A stretch of 64,000 nt of DNA from CAILZL01 sp050181835 (GTDB lineage Bacteria > Pseudomonadota > Gammaproteobacteria > Steroidobacterales > Steroidobacteraceae), in NCBI GenBank assembly GCA_050181835.1, contig JBFXCU010000001.1, positions 434,001 to 498,000 on the forward strand, given 5' to 3'. A program made the translations under genes and the position numbers. Shown in pieces: positions 53,104 to 61,555 of this stretch; the first letter of the stretch is position 1; the number at the start of each line of letters is the position of its first letter. The notes beneath the pieces were generated by a model that was not told where the DNA came from, did no database searches, and saw nothing but the letters and a program-made list of their open reading frames with translations.

Positions 53104-53697
53104 ATGATTTTAATCAAATCAACTTACAGTGTTGTTTTTGTAGCAGCATTTTTAATGGTTTCTGCTTGCAGTAAACAAGAGCAAGCTGAACCTGCACCTG
53201 CCATTGCAGCGGCGGGGATGGAGGCACCTGCTGAAGGTCCGCCACAAATGACGCCTGAAGAGCGCGCAGCAGCACGTGCCGCTCAAATGGAAAAATCTAC
53301 CGCCACTGAATTTAATATGGCACCACTGATTGATCCGAATACCGCGACACGTGAGCAGCTTGCTGCTATTGCTGGTTTGAGTGAGGCTGGAGTGCAATCG
53401 GTGCTTGATGGACGTCCGTTTGCAACACAATCTGCATTGCACGCTGCGATTGGTGCAGGCTTGAGTGACGCAGACCGATTCAAGGTATATAGCGCCATGT
53501 TTGTGAAGGTGAATTTGAATACCGCAGATGTTGCTGACTTCGAGTTGGTTCCTTCAACTATGGCTGCTAAACGGCTGGCTCGCGAATTTGAAGAGTATCG
53601 ACCGTATAAAACGATGGAAGACTTTAGTCGTGAAATGAAAAAATATGTGAGCGAAAAGGAAGTCGCGTTTCTCGAGCGGTTTGTGACAATTAACTAA
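53104..53697 (+). CDS. Lipoprotein with ComEA-like helix-hairpin-helix domains
   Basis: 197 residues. The signal IKSTYSVVFVAAFLMVSACSKQ has a VSAC lipobox. After an Ala/Pro/Glu-rich linker come two helix-hairpin-helix segments: IDPNTATREQLAAIAGLSEAGVQSVLDGRPF and VNLNTADVADFELVPSTMAAKRLAREFEEYRPY. The 'vNlNtA---dL--ip----a--ai---R' pattern is that of ComEA and related DNA- or protein-binding HhH proteins. A good ribosome site, AGGAGG, precedes the ATG. Its role (DNA uptake or scaffold) is unresolved. Confidence 0.85.
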   Translation: MILIKSTYSVVFVAAFLMVSACSKQEQAEPAPAIAAAGMEAPAEGPPQMTPEERAAARAAQMEKSTATEFNMAPLIDPNTATREQLAAIAGLSEAGVQSVLDGRPFATQSALHAAIGAGLSDADRFKVYSAMFVKVNLNTADVADFELVPSTMAAKRLAREFEEYRPYKTMEDFSREMKKYVSEKEVAFLERFVTIN

Positions 53698-53780
53698 TAA
53701 TAAGCGGCAGGGCTGACTGGCTTGCAAATACCCCAGCCAAAATGAGTTTCGCTCGTTTGGTATGGGGGTGCCGAAAAAGA

Positions 53781-53826
53781 TGGTGGCCAAGGCCGGAATC
53801 GAACCAGCGACACGCGGATTTTCAAT
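53781..53826 (-). tRNA. 3' half of tRNA-Phe(GAA), island attachment site
   Basis: Read on the minus strand: ATTGAAAATCCGCGTG (anticodon GAA in the loop), then GTTCGATTCC as T loop, and CTTGGCCACCA as acceptor 3' strand with CCA end. This matches bacterial tRNA-Phe from the anticodon loop to the 3' end. The 5' half expected from pairing (starting GGCCAAG) is absent; the sequence instead continues into unrelated DNA. It is therefore a duplicated attachment core, not a working tRNA. Confidence 0.88.
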
Positions 53827-53972
53827 TATCTATTTGATTTAAAAGAAGTATTTCTTCTCTTTGCTCTGAGTCGTACCTAGACTTACTGAGCGTTTCCATT
53901 CAATCAGTTAGGCATGTCTGATGTCGAAGTTGCATCAGCAGCCCCTTACCCATTTGTATTGAATAGGACCGC

Positions 53973-53994
53973 TAGCGTCTACATAGCGTCTACA
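53973..53994 (+). repeat. Perfect tandem 11-bp repeat upstream of the integrase
   Basis: TAGCGTCTACA occurs twice without a gap, 13 bases before the preferred integrase start at 54007. Tandem short repeats next to the attachment core are typical of integrase arm-type or excisionase binding sites; this is inference from position. Confidence 0.65.
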
Positions 53995-54006
53995 CGGATT
54001 GATGCG

Positions 54007-55245
54007 ATGACTCAGAAATCGACCAAGTTAAAGCTGACCAAGTCAGTTGTTGATGCCTTGCCTTCCCCAGTAAAGGGGCAAGCCATATATCGTGATTCGG
54101 ATCTCACTGGACTGGCGCTAAGAATCACAAGCGGCGGTGCCAAGACATTTGTTGTTGAGAAGCGGATCAACGGGCATACCAGGCGCATAAAGCTGGGCCG
54201 TCTTGGGGATCTGACACCTGAGCTTGCACGGAGAAAGGCTCAACAAATCCTAGGTGAGATCGCTATGGGTGCTGACCCAGTGGCCAAGAAACAAGAGTCC
54301 GCGCTCAAGGCAGTTACTCTTCAAGTTGCATTCAACTGCTTTCTGGAGCTCCGTCGCAACCTTAAGCCGCGCACAGTACTGGATTACAAACGCCATATGA
54401 AGGTGACCTTTGCCGACTGGAAGGATAAATCTCTGTTGTCTATCACCCCTGAGATGGTCATTCGTCGCCACACCACTATTGGCGCACGTAGTCAGTCGCA
54501 AGCGAATCAGGCGATGAGATTCCTTCGCGCGCTGCTTAACTTTGCATCAGCAAATTACGTGCTTACTGATGGGACGTCCTTGCTGACCCAGAATCCAGTG
54601 ACGCGTCTATCCAAGACACGCGCGTGGTATCGACTTCGTCGACGCAACACGGTCATTACTGTTGGTCAGCTTCCAGTTTGGTTTGAAGCGGTCACTAACT
54701 ACACATACGAAAACTCTCCACGATATGCGGAAACCACTCGGGACTATCTACTCTTCTTGTTGTTTACAGGGTTACGACGTACCGAAGCCGCTCAACTCAA
54801 ATGGGAGAATGTAGACCTACAGGCTCGAACAATTACCCTGCACGACACAAAGAACCGCGAGGATCACACACTTCCGTTGCCAAACTATCTTTTCGATATG
54901 ATCAAAAAACGACATGGTGTCGCAATTGGCAACTACGTGTTTGAAGGACGGGATGGCAAAGGGATAGATGCCCCAACAAAACACATTCGCCGCATCAAAA
55001 ATCTGAGCGGAGTGAATTTCAGCTTGCACGACTTACGCCGAACATTTGCAACGACTGCAGAAAGGTTGGACTTATCTGGTTACGCAATTAAGCGTCTGCT
55101 TAATCACAAAATGAACAATGACGTGACAGCGGGTTACATCGTCAATGACGTTGAACGCCTCAGAAAGCCTATGCAGGAGATTGAAGATGGTTTACTAGAG
55201 TTCGTGAGCTCGCCTCGATCAGAGCCGTTACGTGCCGCGGCTTAG
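54007..55245 (+). CDS. int: P4-type tyrosine integrase
   Basis: About 412 residues from the ATG at 54007. The N-terminal domain (KLTKSVVDALPSPVKGQAIYRDSDLTGLALRITSGGAKTFVVEKRINGHTRRIKLGRLGDLTPELARRKAQQ) is the DUF4102-like arm-binding domain of P4-family island integrases. The catalytic residues are in LFTGLRRTEAAQLKW (Arg), HDLRRTF (His, Arg), LNHK (His) and GYIV (Tyr nucleophile). The upstream ATG at 53914 would add 31 residues without family support. It lies against the tRNA-Phe core, as expected. Confidence 0.93.
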   Translation: MTQKSTKLKLTKSVVDALPSPVKGQAIYRDSDLTGLALRITSGGAKTFVVEKRINGHTRRIKLGRLGDLTPELARRKAQQILGEIAMGADPVAKKQESALKAVTLQVAFNCFLELRRNLKPRTVLDYKRHMKVTFADWKDKSLLSITPEMVIRRHTTIGARSQSQANQAMRFLRALLNFASANYVLTDGTSLLTQNPVTRLSKTRAWYRLRRRNTVITVGQLPVWFEAVTNYTYENSPRYAETTRDYLLFLLFTGLRRTEAAQLKWENVDLQARTITLHDTKNREDHTLPLPNYLFDMIKKRHGVAIGNYVFEGRDGKGIDAPTKHIRRIKNLSGVNFSLHDLRRTFATTAERLDLSGYAIKRLLNHKMNNDVTAGYIVNDVERLRKPMQEIEDGLLEFVSSPRSEPLRAAA

Positions 55246-55387
55246 TTCATGCAAATATCCCTATGTGTCAAGGGCATTTTTCTTCCAAAAACGAGAGCAG
55301 CCCCTGATAGATTTTGTTTCAATCTATACACACACGGTCCATACCGGAGCGTGCAAACAGGTGCAATACGCACGTAAGGATATAGGG

Positions 55388-55615
55388 ATGAAACACAATA
55401 ATTTTAGCAATGAGCCGAAGCTTCTCTCTGAGACTCAGGTGGCCGCGATGGTTGGGATGTCAGTGTACTGGCTGCAAAAATCTCGTCTGCACGGAACAGG
55501 GCCAAGCTTCGTAAAAATTGGTCGCAGCGTACGCTACCCGCATACAAAGGTGACAAGTTGGATCTCACAGCAAGAGATATTGAACAGCACCTCCAATCAA
55601 GGACAGACCGCATGA
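55388..55615 (+). CDS. AlpA-like / excisionase-type HTH protein
   Basis: 75 residues starting MKHNNFSNEPKLLSETQVAAMVGMSVYWLQKSRLHGTGPSFVKIGRSVRYPHTKVTSWISQQ. 'LL-e-qVA-mlg-S--wLqk-R--G-GP-f-kiGrsVRY---dv-aWi' is the MerR-like HTH of AlpA/HTH_17 proteins, which act as excisionases or switch regulators of P4-like elements. AAGGATATAGGG provides the ribosome site. Its TGA overlaps the next ATG, coupling it to the primase gene. Confidence 0.9.
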   Translation: MKHNNFSNEPKLLSETQVAAMVGMSVYWLQKSRLHGTGPSFVKIGRSVRYPHTKVTSWISQQEILNSTSNQGQTA

Positions 55616-57894
55616 ACACCAACCCTCTTCACAGCGCGAATACAGAATCAAGCGCCGATTTTCTCACCGAGTGCAAAACTTCTCCGGCAGTCGATCTCAA
55701 CGAAGCAGAGCATTTTTTGTCAGCATTCGGACCGGCCGATCAAGTGCATTGTTTCGCCTGGCTGCCAGAGGATAAGCAATCTAGCTATACCCCACCTGGC
55801 GACCAATGTGCTTCCTTTGCGGTGCTAAGCAAATTATTGCTCGAGAAAAATTCCTCGGGCGCGGGCATATTTTTCACACCCAATGAGTGCATCGGAAAAC
55901 GCACGACCGAAAATGTTTCGAAGGTGCGCGCTCTGTTCGTCGATTTGGACGGTGCCCCTATAGAGCCACTGCGGGAATCCCGCTTACAACCACACGTCAT
56001 CATTGAGTCTAGCCGTGGTCGCTACCATGCCTACTGGCGAGTTGATGGCATCACTCTTGGTGAATTTAAGAAGCTACAGAAGCAGCTCGCCAATGCGTTC
56101 GATGGTGATACCAAAGTGTGCGATCTGCCGCGAATCATGAGACTCCCAGGCTTCTTGCACCAAAAGAGCGAAAGCTTTAAGACTCGCTTAGTAAGTATGG
56201 CCGATGGCACATACTCGGCGCCCGAAATGCGCGAATGGCTGGATGAGCTCGTACCTCCACCGAAGCCGCGTGCACCGATGGGCGGACTTCACCATATTAA
56301 CGCGCCTGCACTTAGCCTCACAGCTGAAAGCAAAATTGCCGGGTTGCTACGGGAAATAGAATCATCCCCCGAAGGTAGGCGAAACGACATGTTGAACAAA
56401 GCAGCTCATCGAATCGGCCGAATAATTTCTATGGGCAAGATCTCCCATGATGAAATGGTGGAACAGCTATCTCAGTCAGCCTATGCGTGTGGGCTGGAAG
56501 AGCCGGAAGTCGCGGCCACAATTAAGTCCGGGCTCAATGCGGGGATTTTGGCGGGACCCGATCACGAGATTCAAGATGCCGACTTAGCGTGTGCTCACGT
56601 GGAGCATTTCAACCAACATCACGCGATTGTGTCGCTAAGCGGCAAATGCCGTGTGGCCAATTTATCCGATTCTGAAGATCTAACATTCAGTGCAAGGCAA
56701 GATATTTTTGACCTATACGCCAACGCTCCAACGCCAATCCCGAAGTCAGCGCATAGCTTCTATACGGAAGCAGAATTGTGGTGGAAGCACCCGAATCGCC
56801 GAGAATACGATGGAATTGTATTTGAGCCCGGAGCTCCGGCTGAATCAGGTGGAAAACTCAACGCTTGGCTAGGCTTCTCGGTTGATCCCCTCCCTGGCGA
56901 CTGCGGGCTTTTTTGGAAATTGACAAAGAACGCAATATGTTCTGGCGACGAAATTATATTTGACTATGTCCGTAAGTACCTAGCACATATGGTGCAGAAG
57001 CCTCAAGAATTGCCAGAGGTTGCCATTGTCCTAAAAAGTGGACAGGGCACAGGTAAAGGAGCTTTTGTGGAAACACTTGGAAAGCTCCTCCACAGGCGTC
57101 ACTACATCATGGTTAACTCTCAAGAGCAGTTTACTGGGCGGTTCAATGGCCACTTGGATCATAAGATTCTAGTTTTTGTAAATGAAGCGATTTGGGGTGG
57201 AAATCGTGCGGTGGCTAGCAAGCTCAAAAGCATGATCAGTGACAAAGAAGATGTAATTGAGCGTAAGGGCTTAGACACGGTACGTACTAGAAACTTCAAA
57301 CGTTGTATTTTTGCTAGTAATAGTGATTGGGTTGTCCCAATCGACAATGACGACCGTCGGTATATGGTCTTAGAAATCGGTAATTGCTACCAAAAGAGCC
57401 ATGAATTTTTTAGCGCCTTTCACGCCCAAATGAACTCAGTAGGTTTGGCAGCGCTGCTGCATGAATTGATGACAATGGACATCGCTGGGTTCGACCCACG
57501 CGTGCTCCCTGCATCGCCAAAGCTACAAGCCGCAGCTTTAGAGCAGAAGATGCAGAACTGGGACAACTTAGAATGCTGGTGGCATCTGGTGCTAAACACC
57601 GGCTCCATTCTTCGGTCTCATAATATCGATGCCCCATGGCCTGGCTTGACCGCAAAGTTGGCAATTTACGCTGCCTACAAGACCTACTGCCAAGACCAAA
57701 ACGATCGTTACGCCAAGAAAGACAACATCTTTTGGAAGAGGCTGCGAATTATGTGCCCTGCAATCGACATTAGTCGGCCTGCTGAGGTAAGCGGGGGGCC
57801 ACGCCCGCGTGCAGCACAATTGCCGAGCTTGGCGGCATGTCGTCAAGCATTTGAACTGTATGTAGGTGGCGAAATTGAATGGGACGTTCAATAG
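55612..57894 (+). CDS. Primase-helicase replication protein of the element
   Basis: About 760 residues. The N-terminal half is a RepB/archaeo-eukaryotic-type primase: VRALFVDLDGAP with the metal-binding Asp pair, and HVIIESSRGRYHAYWRV with the catalytic SxGRxHxYW motif, then LPGFLHQK. The C-terminal half is a D5/DUF5906 helicase: Walker A LKSGQGTGKGAFVETLG, Walker B-like LVFVNEAIWG, and ASNSDWVVPIDNDDRRYMVLEI. Such proteins replicate satellite phages and mobilisable islands from their own origin. The start ATG at 55612 overlaps the previous stop. Confidence 0.92.
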   Translation: MNTNPLHSANTESSADFLTECKTSPAVDLNEAEHFLSAFGPADQVHCFAWLPEDKQSSYTPPGDQCASFAVLSKLLLEKNSSGAGIFFTPNECIGKRTTENVSKVRALFVDLDGAPIEPLRESRLQPHVIIESSRGRYHAYWRVDGITLGEFKKLQKQLANAFDGDTKVCDLPRIMRLPGFLHQKSESFKTRLVSMADGTYSAPEMREWLDELVPPPKPRAPMGGLHHINAPALSLTAESKIAGLLREIESSPEGRRNDMLNKAAHRIGRIISMGKISHDEMVEQLSQSAYACGLEEPEVAATIKSGLNAGILAGPDHEIQDADLACAHVEHFNQHHAIVSLSGKCRVANLSDSEDLTFSARQDIFDLYANAPTPIPKSAHSFYTEAELWWKHPNRREYDGIVFEPGAPAESGGKLNAWLGFSVDPLPGDCGLFWKLTKNAICSGDEIIFDYVRKYLAHMVQKPQELPEVAIVLKSGQGTGKGAFVETLGKLLHRRHYIMVNSQEQFTGRFNGHLDHKILVFVNEAIWGGNRAVASKLKSMISDKEDVIERKGLDTVRTRNFKRCIFASNSDWVVPIDNDDRRYMVLEIGNCYQKSHEFFSAFHAQMNSVGLAALLHELMTMDIAGFDPRVLPASPKLQAAALEQKMQNWDNLECWWHLVLNTGSILRSHNIDAPWPGLTAKLAIYAAYKTYCQDQNDRYAKKDNIFWKRLRIMCPAIDISRPAEVSGGPRPRAAQLPSLAACRQAFELYVGGEIEWDVQ

Positions 57895-58028
57895 GCAGTC
57901 GAATATGGGGCTCTTTACCAGAAACCGTGCTAAAAAAAATGATGTCCGGTAACCGCGAGGAGCCCCAATGGGGGGGGATCCAATTACCCCTGTTTGGGTA
58001 ACCCATTTTTGAAGTCACCATAAAGCAT

Positions 58029-58152
58029 CCAAGCAGTCCAAGGTAGTCAACATAGATCAAACTGCACCGAAAGACCTTCCTCGCAAGCATCGCTTATTTG
58101 TGAGCAGTTTCTTTTTCCAAATTAATATCTGTGATCATCTTGGACTGCTTGG
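58029..58152. repeat. Perfect 14-bp inverted repeat around an AT-rich segment
   Basis: CCAAGCAGTCCAAG at 58029-58042 and its exact complement at 58139-58152 flank about 96 bases that include an AT-rich core (TTTTTCCAAATTAATATC near 58112). The position right after the primase-helicase gene, beside the iteron-like repeats, suggests part of a replication origin. Confidence 0.6.
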
Positions 58153-58187
58153 ACGAGCATACACACCTTCCTACAACTGGCCCCTGG

Positions 58188-58298
58188 GTAACTGAGCCAC
58201 TTAGCTCGGTGTCACTTTGTTGATGTTGGCATTGCGGATATGCGATCAAAGTTGCCCAAGCGCAGCAACTTAGTGTCCAAGTGACTCAGTAGCTCGGC
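58188..58298. repeat. Iteron-like repeats, cluster 1 (downstream of primase-helicase)
   Basis: Several copies of a 7-9 base word around ACTTAG / CAGTGAC in both orientations: CACTTAGCTCGG, GTGTCACTT, CAACTTAGTG (58266-58275) and CCAAGTGACTCAG. The CCAAGTGACT-CAGTAGCTC unit recurs as CCAAGTGACT-TAGTCGCTC in cluster 2 at 59.7 kb. Such repeats near a rep gene commonly bind the initiator. The spacing is irregular, so the assignment is tentative. The 437-base gap after the primase gene holds no coding sequence I can support. Confidence 0.55.
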
Positions 58299-58331
58299 AA
58301 CGGATGATATATATATTCCGGGCTTCAGCCG

Positions 58332-58859
58332 TCACTTACACCACTGCTGCTCGCAAGGGATGCCGTCATGGTCACCATCCATTTCGGAGGCGCCACATCG
58401 CTCTTGATGGAAAAATGCCTCCGAACAAGATGTCATCTGTGAGCAAAAGTTCTTCACTGGCTGACATTGAAAATCATTCTCATTGTGCAGAGCGGGTCTT
58501 TCAAGAAGGATTTTGTATGCACTCGCCGGTATGGAGCTGTTTGGGTGCGTGAAATAGACGTAGCTCACATATCCAATAAAACCCAGCACGGCAATGGCAG
58601 CCAAAATCGGAAAAATAGGAGTCGATTCTTTCTGTAGAGATACCCGAACCTCATCCGTGAACGCAGCATCTTTTGCCTTTGGACGTCGAGGCTCGGCGAG
58701 ATCCAACTCGTAAGTAATGCGCTCTCCTGGTTTCGGCCGTCTATGCCTGCGAGAGAATGCTGATATATGGAGAAAGATGTCCGAACCTCCCTCTGCGGGT
58801 GTTACAAACCCAAAACCCTTGTCGTCCTTCCAGGTTTTTACAGTGCCCTTGTACCGCAT
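58332..58859 (-). CDS. Cold-shock-domain protein with membrane helix and excalibur calcium-binding domain
   Basis: About 175 residues from the ATG at 58859. Residues 1-65 form a cold-shock domain (MRYKGTVKTWKDDKGFGFVTP, with KGFGF RNP-1-like and DIFLHISAF RNP-2-like). A linker and one membrane helix follow (FPILAAIAVLGFIGYVSYVYF). The C-terminal domain ends MDGDHDGIPCEQQWC, the excalibur DxDxDGxxCE calcium motif, with three more cysteines. The CSD would lie in the cytoplasm and the excalibur domain outside. The ATGs at 58865 and 58871 are alternatives. It is on the minus strand inside the element, convergent with the primase gene. Confidence 0.85.
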   Translation of the reverse strand: MRYKGTVKTWKDDKGFGFVTPAEGGSDIFLHISAFSRRHRRPKPGERITYELDLAEPRRPKAKDAAFTDEVRVSLQKESTPIFPILAAIAVLGFIGYVSYVYFTHPNSSIPASAYKILLERPALHNENDFQCQPVKNFCSQMTSCSEAFFHQERCGASEMDGDHDGIPCEQQWCK

Positions 58860-58984
58860 GTTCATCACCACATATGAGTTTCGTCCGCAGTGCGGATCCA
58901 GATAAGAGTACCGACAACTTACTGGATGTCACGCCATCACGATATCGAATCGAAGTTAGCTATTGCTTGCAGGAAAGGATCGTA

Positions 58985-59296
58985 TCAGCGCACCGGGTAA
59001 ACGTGGAAGCGGTGAGGGCCGGTCTTCTCTATAACCACGCGTGATCCAGCCGTAAGCGAATGTGCTTGGTAAAACTCGCGCACCCAAGCGCGTTTCCGGA
59101 ATATTTTCTTGTCTCCTGCCACATCCGTTGAAACAGGATTGCCGAGGCCGAAGTGAACTTCGAGGGCTGTGGGTGCTGCCTCGTTTTCATTTCCCCCACC
59201 GACCGAGTCAGCAGGAATAAGATCCCATGCATCTGTCAGATATAAATGATCGTGAGTCAAGTTTCCTTGAGTAAGAGTGATGATTCTGAAGCTCAT
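58985..59296 (-). CDS. Small unidentified protein, possibly a beta-barrel DNA-binding domain
   Basis: 103 residues that I do not recognise with certainty. The sequence opens SFRIITLTQGNLTHDHLYLTDAWDLIPADSVGGGNENE and ends RVVIEKTGPHRFHVYPVR. The pattern (strands, a basic FFRKR-like turn, then a VVIEK-----FHVYP end) is reminiscent of small B3/EcoRII-N-like DNA-recognition domains seen in defence and mobile-element genes, but this is a recollection of pattern, not a match. Upstream it has no partner gene on the same strand within 500 bases. Confidence 0.6.
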   Translation of the reverse strand: MSFRIITLTQGNLTHDHLYLTDAWDLIPADSVGGGNENEAAPTALEVHFGLGNPVSTDVAGDKKIFRKRAWVREFYQAHSLTAGSRVVIEKTGPHRFHVYPVR

Positions 59297-59806
59297 AGTC
59301 TTTTGAAGATAACCTTAGTGAATAAAACAAGTTCTTAACAGATGGCAGATTTCGAAAAGAATGCTTCTGCAGCAATTAGAAAGATGACTTATGATTGATA
59401 TCCGTTAATGCTGTGACTACTATTGCACACTAAATTGATGTCAGTCAGTGAGACTAAGATCTGAATTTTCTGAAAAAATAATAGAGAAGAACAGCCGCGT
59501 TGATTGGCACTACCTAATTTCTGAAACCACTCCGCCATCCGCAAAGTCACTTTACACTCGCCTTCGAAAATCGAAAACTTACAAAGCAAAGGAACCTTCT
59601 TTCAAATTCTAGGGGGGTGCATCTACATCTAACTTAGCTACTGAGTAACTTAGTGCTTAGTCACTTCGCGCGATGTCACTTAGAACTCAGTGACCAAGTG
59701 ACTTAGTCGCTCACGCCAGCGCGCTCGCCAAAAAGCTGTTCTTCGATTTCTGGATTGTCGAGATCAACGACTCCAGGGTCACCCCCTAAAGACTCGGAGA
59801 ACTACA
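59297..59806. repeat. AT-rich gap with iteron-like repeats, cluster 2
   Basis: About 330 bases of AT-rich non-coding DNA precede a dense repeat block at 59631-59711: AACTTAG (59631), CTGAGT, AACTTAGTG (59647-59655), GTCACTTAG (about 59675), CTCAGTGAC and CCAAGTGACTTAGTCGCTC (from 59694). Words alternate in direct and inverted orientation. The same words occur in cluster 1 at 58.2 kb. They may be initiator or regulator binding sites for the element. No gene is supported here. Confidence 0.55.
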
Positions 59807-60346
59807 ATGTCAGCACCTAGCGCCAGCTTGCCCAGCGAAAGCCAGCATAACGACTCTATCAACCCCGATGCCCTGTGTCTCAGTGACACAGCAGGTGTCA
59901 TGCGCGCCGCGACTGCCGATGAAATACTAAAAGCAGCTCGTATTGTCATCGCTAGGCGAGTACGTCGCGGTACATCATTCGCTTCGCCAGCTGAGGCACG
60001 CGATTATCTACGACTAAAGCTTGCGGACAGAGACCATGAGGTTTTTGCTGTTTTGTTTCTTGATACACGCCATCGGTTGATTGAATATTGTGAGTTATTT
60101 CGCGGCACTATTGATGGAGCCAACGTGCATCCCCGTGAAGTCGTCAAAGAAGCCTTGGCCCGTAATGCAGCTGCAGTCATCTTGGTTCACAACCATCCTT
60201 CCGGCGTAGCTGAGCCCAGTCATGCGGATGAGCTCATCACGAGACGTCTCAAAGACGCGCTCGCTCTAGTGGAGATCCGCGTGCTGGATCATTTGATTGT
60301 GGCGTGTGGCACGGTCGAGTCGTTCGCGGAACGGGGTCTGCTGTAG
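59807..60346 (+). CDS. RadC family JAB/MPN domain protein (mobile-element type)
   Basis: 179 residues. The JAMM metal site is visible: EVFAVLFLDTRHRL, then VVKEALARNAAAVILVHNHPSGVAEPSHADELITRRLKDAL, the HNHPSG...D motif. The HhH domain of chromosomal RadC is absent, as is usual for element-borne copies. RadC proteins were once linked to recombinational repair, but their true role is unsettled; those on islands may be anti-restriction or processing enzymes. CGGAGAA precedes the start. Confidence 0.9.
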   Translation: MSAPSASLPSESQHNDSINPDALCLSDTAGVMRAATADEILKAARIVIARRVRRGTSFASPAEARDYLRLKLADRDHEVFAVLFLDTRHRLIEYCELFRGTIDGANVHPREVVKEALARNAAAVILVHNHPSGVAEPSHADELITRRLKDALALVEIRVLDHLIVACGTVESFAERGLL

Positions 60347-60871
60347 CAGGCATGAAGAGCGTGCTCGCGAAGTTCACGCCATGCATTCGGTGGTCCGAGC
60401 TGAGCGGTGTATGTTGGCGAATATGGAAAATAAACTGGCCACAACCTTGAATTGCGCTCAGGGTACTCAAATGCGAACAAGCATCACAATTCAGCGTGTC
60501 AGCTGAAAAGGAATTCAGCGGTTACGGGTTTTTACGTCAAATGCTCACTTATCGTGGAAGCGCTGCAGCTCCCCGAAGAAGCAAAAATAGAAGAGATACG
60601 AACGAGCATAGAAAGCTCGTTGCATTGACTCATGAAGATAGTGCATTGTCGCCACCATCCACAATTATGCGAATTCACTTACACAATTCCTATGCCAAAT
60701 CGGTGTATTTTAGCCGCTGAAGTTTCCGGCCAAGCAGCTATTGAATTTGGGTGGCCACGTTGAATGTGGGCTCCAACAACCGCATCAAATACTCGAATCA
60801 CGTGTACACCCGCTTGTGAGCTACACTGCTTCGCGGCGTTTTACGCAGAATTTTAGCCCTGAGTGAGAGAA
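60347..60871. other. Gap without supported gene
   Basis: About 525 bases between radC and the next gene. Short frames on both strands are low-complexity shadows with no family signature. AT-rich patches upstream of 60872 could hold that gene's promoter. Confidence 0.4.
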
Positions 60872-61438
60872 ATGAACTGCTCTAGTAATGTACTCAATTT
60901 GGGCGATCTCGGCGGCGGTATAAGCGCGCTCATCGCTCGCTACATAGCTGTGCATCAACCGAGTGCGATCCGAGAGAAGCTTTTCTTCGCGAACATGCCT
61001 TCGCTGGAGCTTGCCATTCATCATGCTGCATACTCGCTAGATGATCGCGAGCCACCAAAGCGCTACTCACACCAACGCCGTATTCGTCGCAGCCCCATGC
61101 GCAAGGCTCATTGGTACCTGTCGCACTCGCTTGCCAAACTTTGGGAAATGCGTACCTTCACTGAGCTGCACAAGTTCCTGAAAGCAACTTTCTCAAAGAT
61201 CCACGGGCTCGGTGCACTGTACACCTACGACACGGCCCTTCGCCTCGGCTTTTTCTTGCGTCTGGAGCCTGTGGATGTGTACCTTCATGCGGGCACCAGA
61301 CAGGGGGCTCGAGCAATTGGAATTAGGGCTTCACGTATCGTGAAAGTAAATGAACTCCCGACTGAGCTTCATGTTCTGGCGCCTCATGAAATTGAAAACT
61401 TCCTTTGCATATTCAAGCCTCGAAAGGGCGGCCAGTGA
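60872..61438 (+). CDS. Hypothetical protein of the element with a possible helix-hairpin-helix segment
   Basis: 188 residues. The central block FLKATFSKIHGLGALYTYDTALRLGFFLRLEPVDVYLHAGTRQGARAIGI contains an IHGLG helix-hairpin-helix-like turn and a conserved-looking 'YDTA-RlG--L-l-P--VYLHAGTR-GARA-G' stretch that I recall in small proteins of mobile elements, without a named function. The N-terminal 90 residues are basic (PPKRYSHQRRIRRSPMRK) and could bind nucleic acid. The ATG at 60872 is chosen, with GAGAG upstream. The IS3-family element inserted about 120 bases downstream may separate it from former operon partners. Confidence 0.65.
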   Translation: MNCSSNVLNLGDLGGGISALIARYIAVHQPSAIREKLFFANMPSLELAIHHAAYSLDDREPPKRYSHQRRIRRSPMRKAHWYLSHSLAKLWEMRTFTELHKFLKATFSKIHGLGALYTYDTALRLGFFLRLEPVDVYLHAGTRQGARAIGIRASRIVKVNELPTELHVLAPHEIENFLCIFKPRKGGQ

Positions 61439-61555
61439 GATAGGTAACAATGGCTTTCGATTTTGCGTTCCGGTTGGGTATGCGCAGCGGTAGCTGATTA
61501 GCGAGAGAATTTTGCACCACTATCAGTTTCCTATACTGTTGAGGACCATCCAAAA

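Noticed and set aside
60249..60720. Short frames between radC and the next gene
   Set aside because: They overlap the radC 3' end or lack start signals and any recognisable motif.
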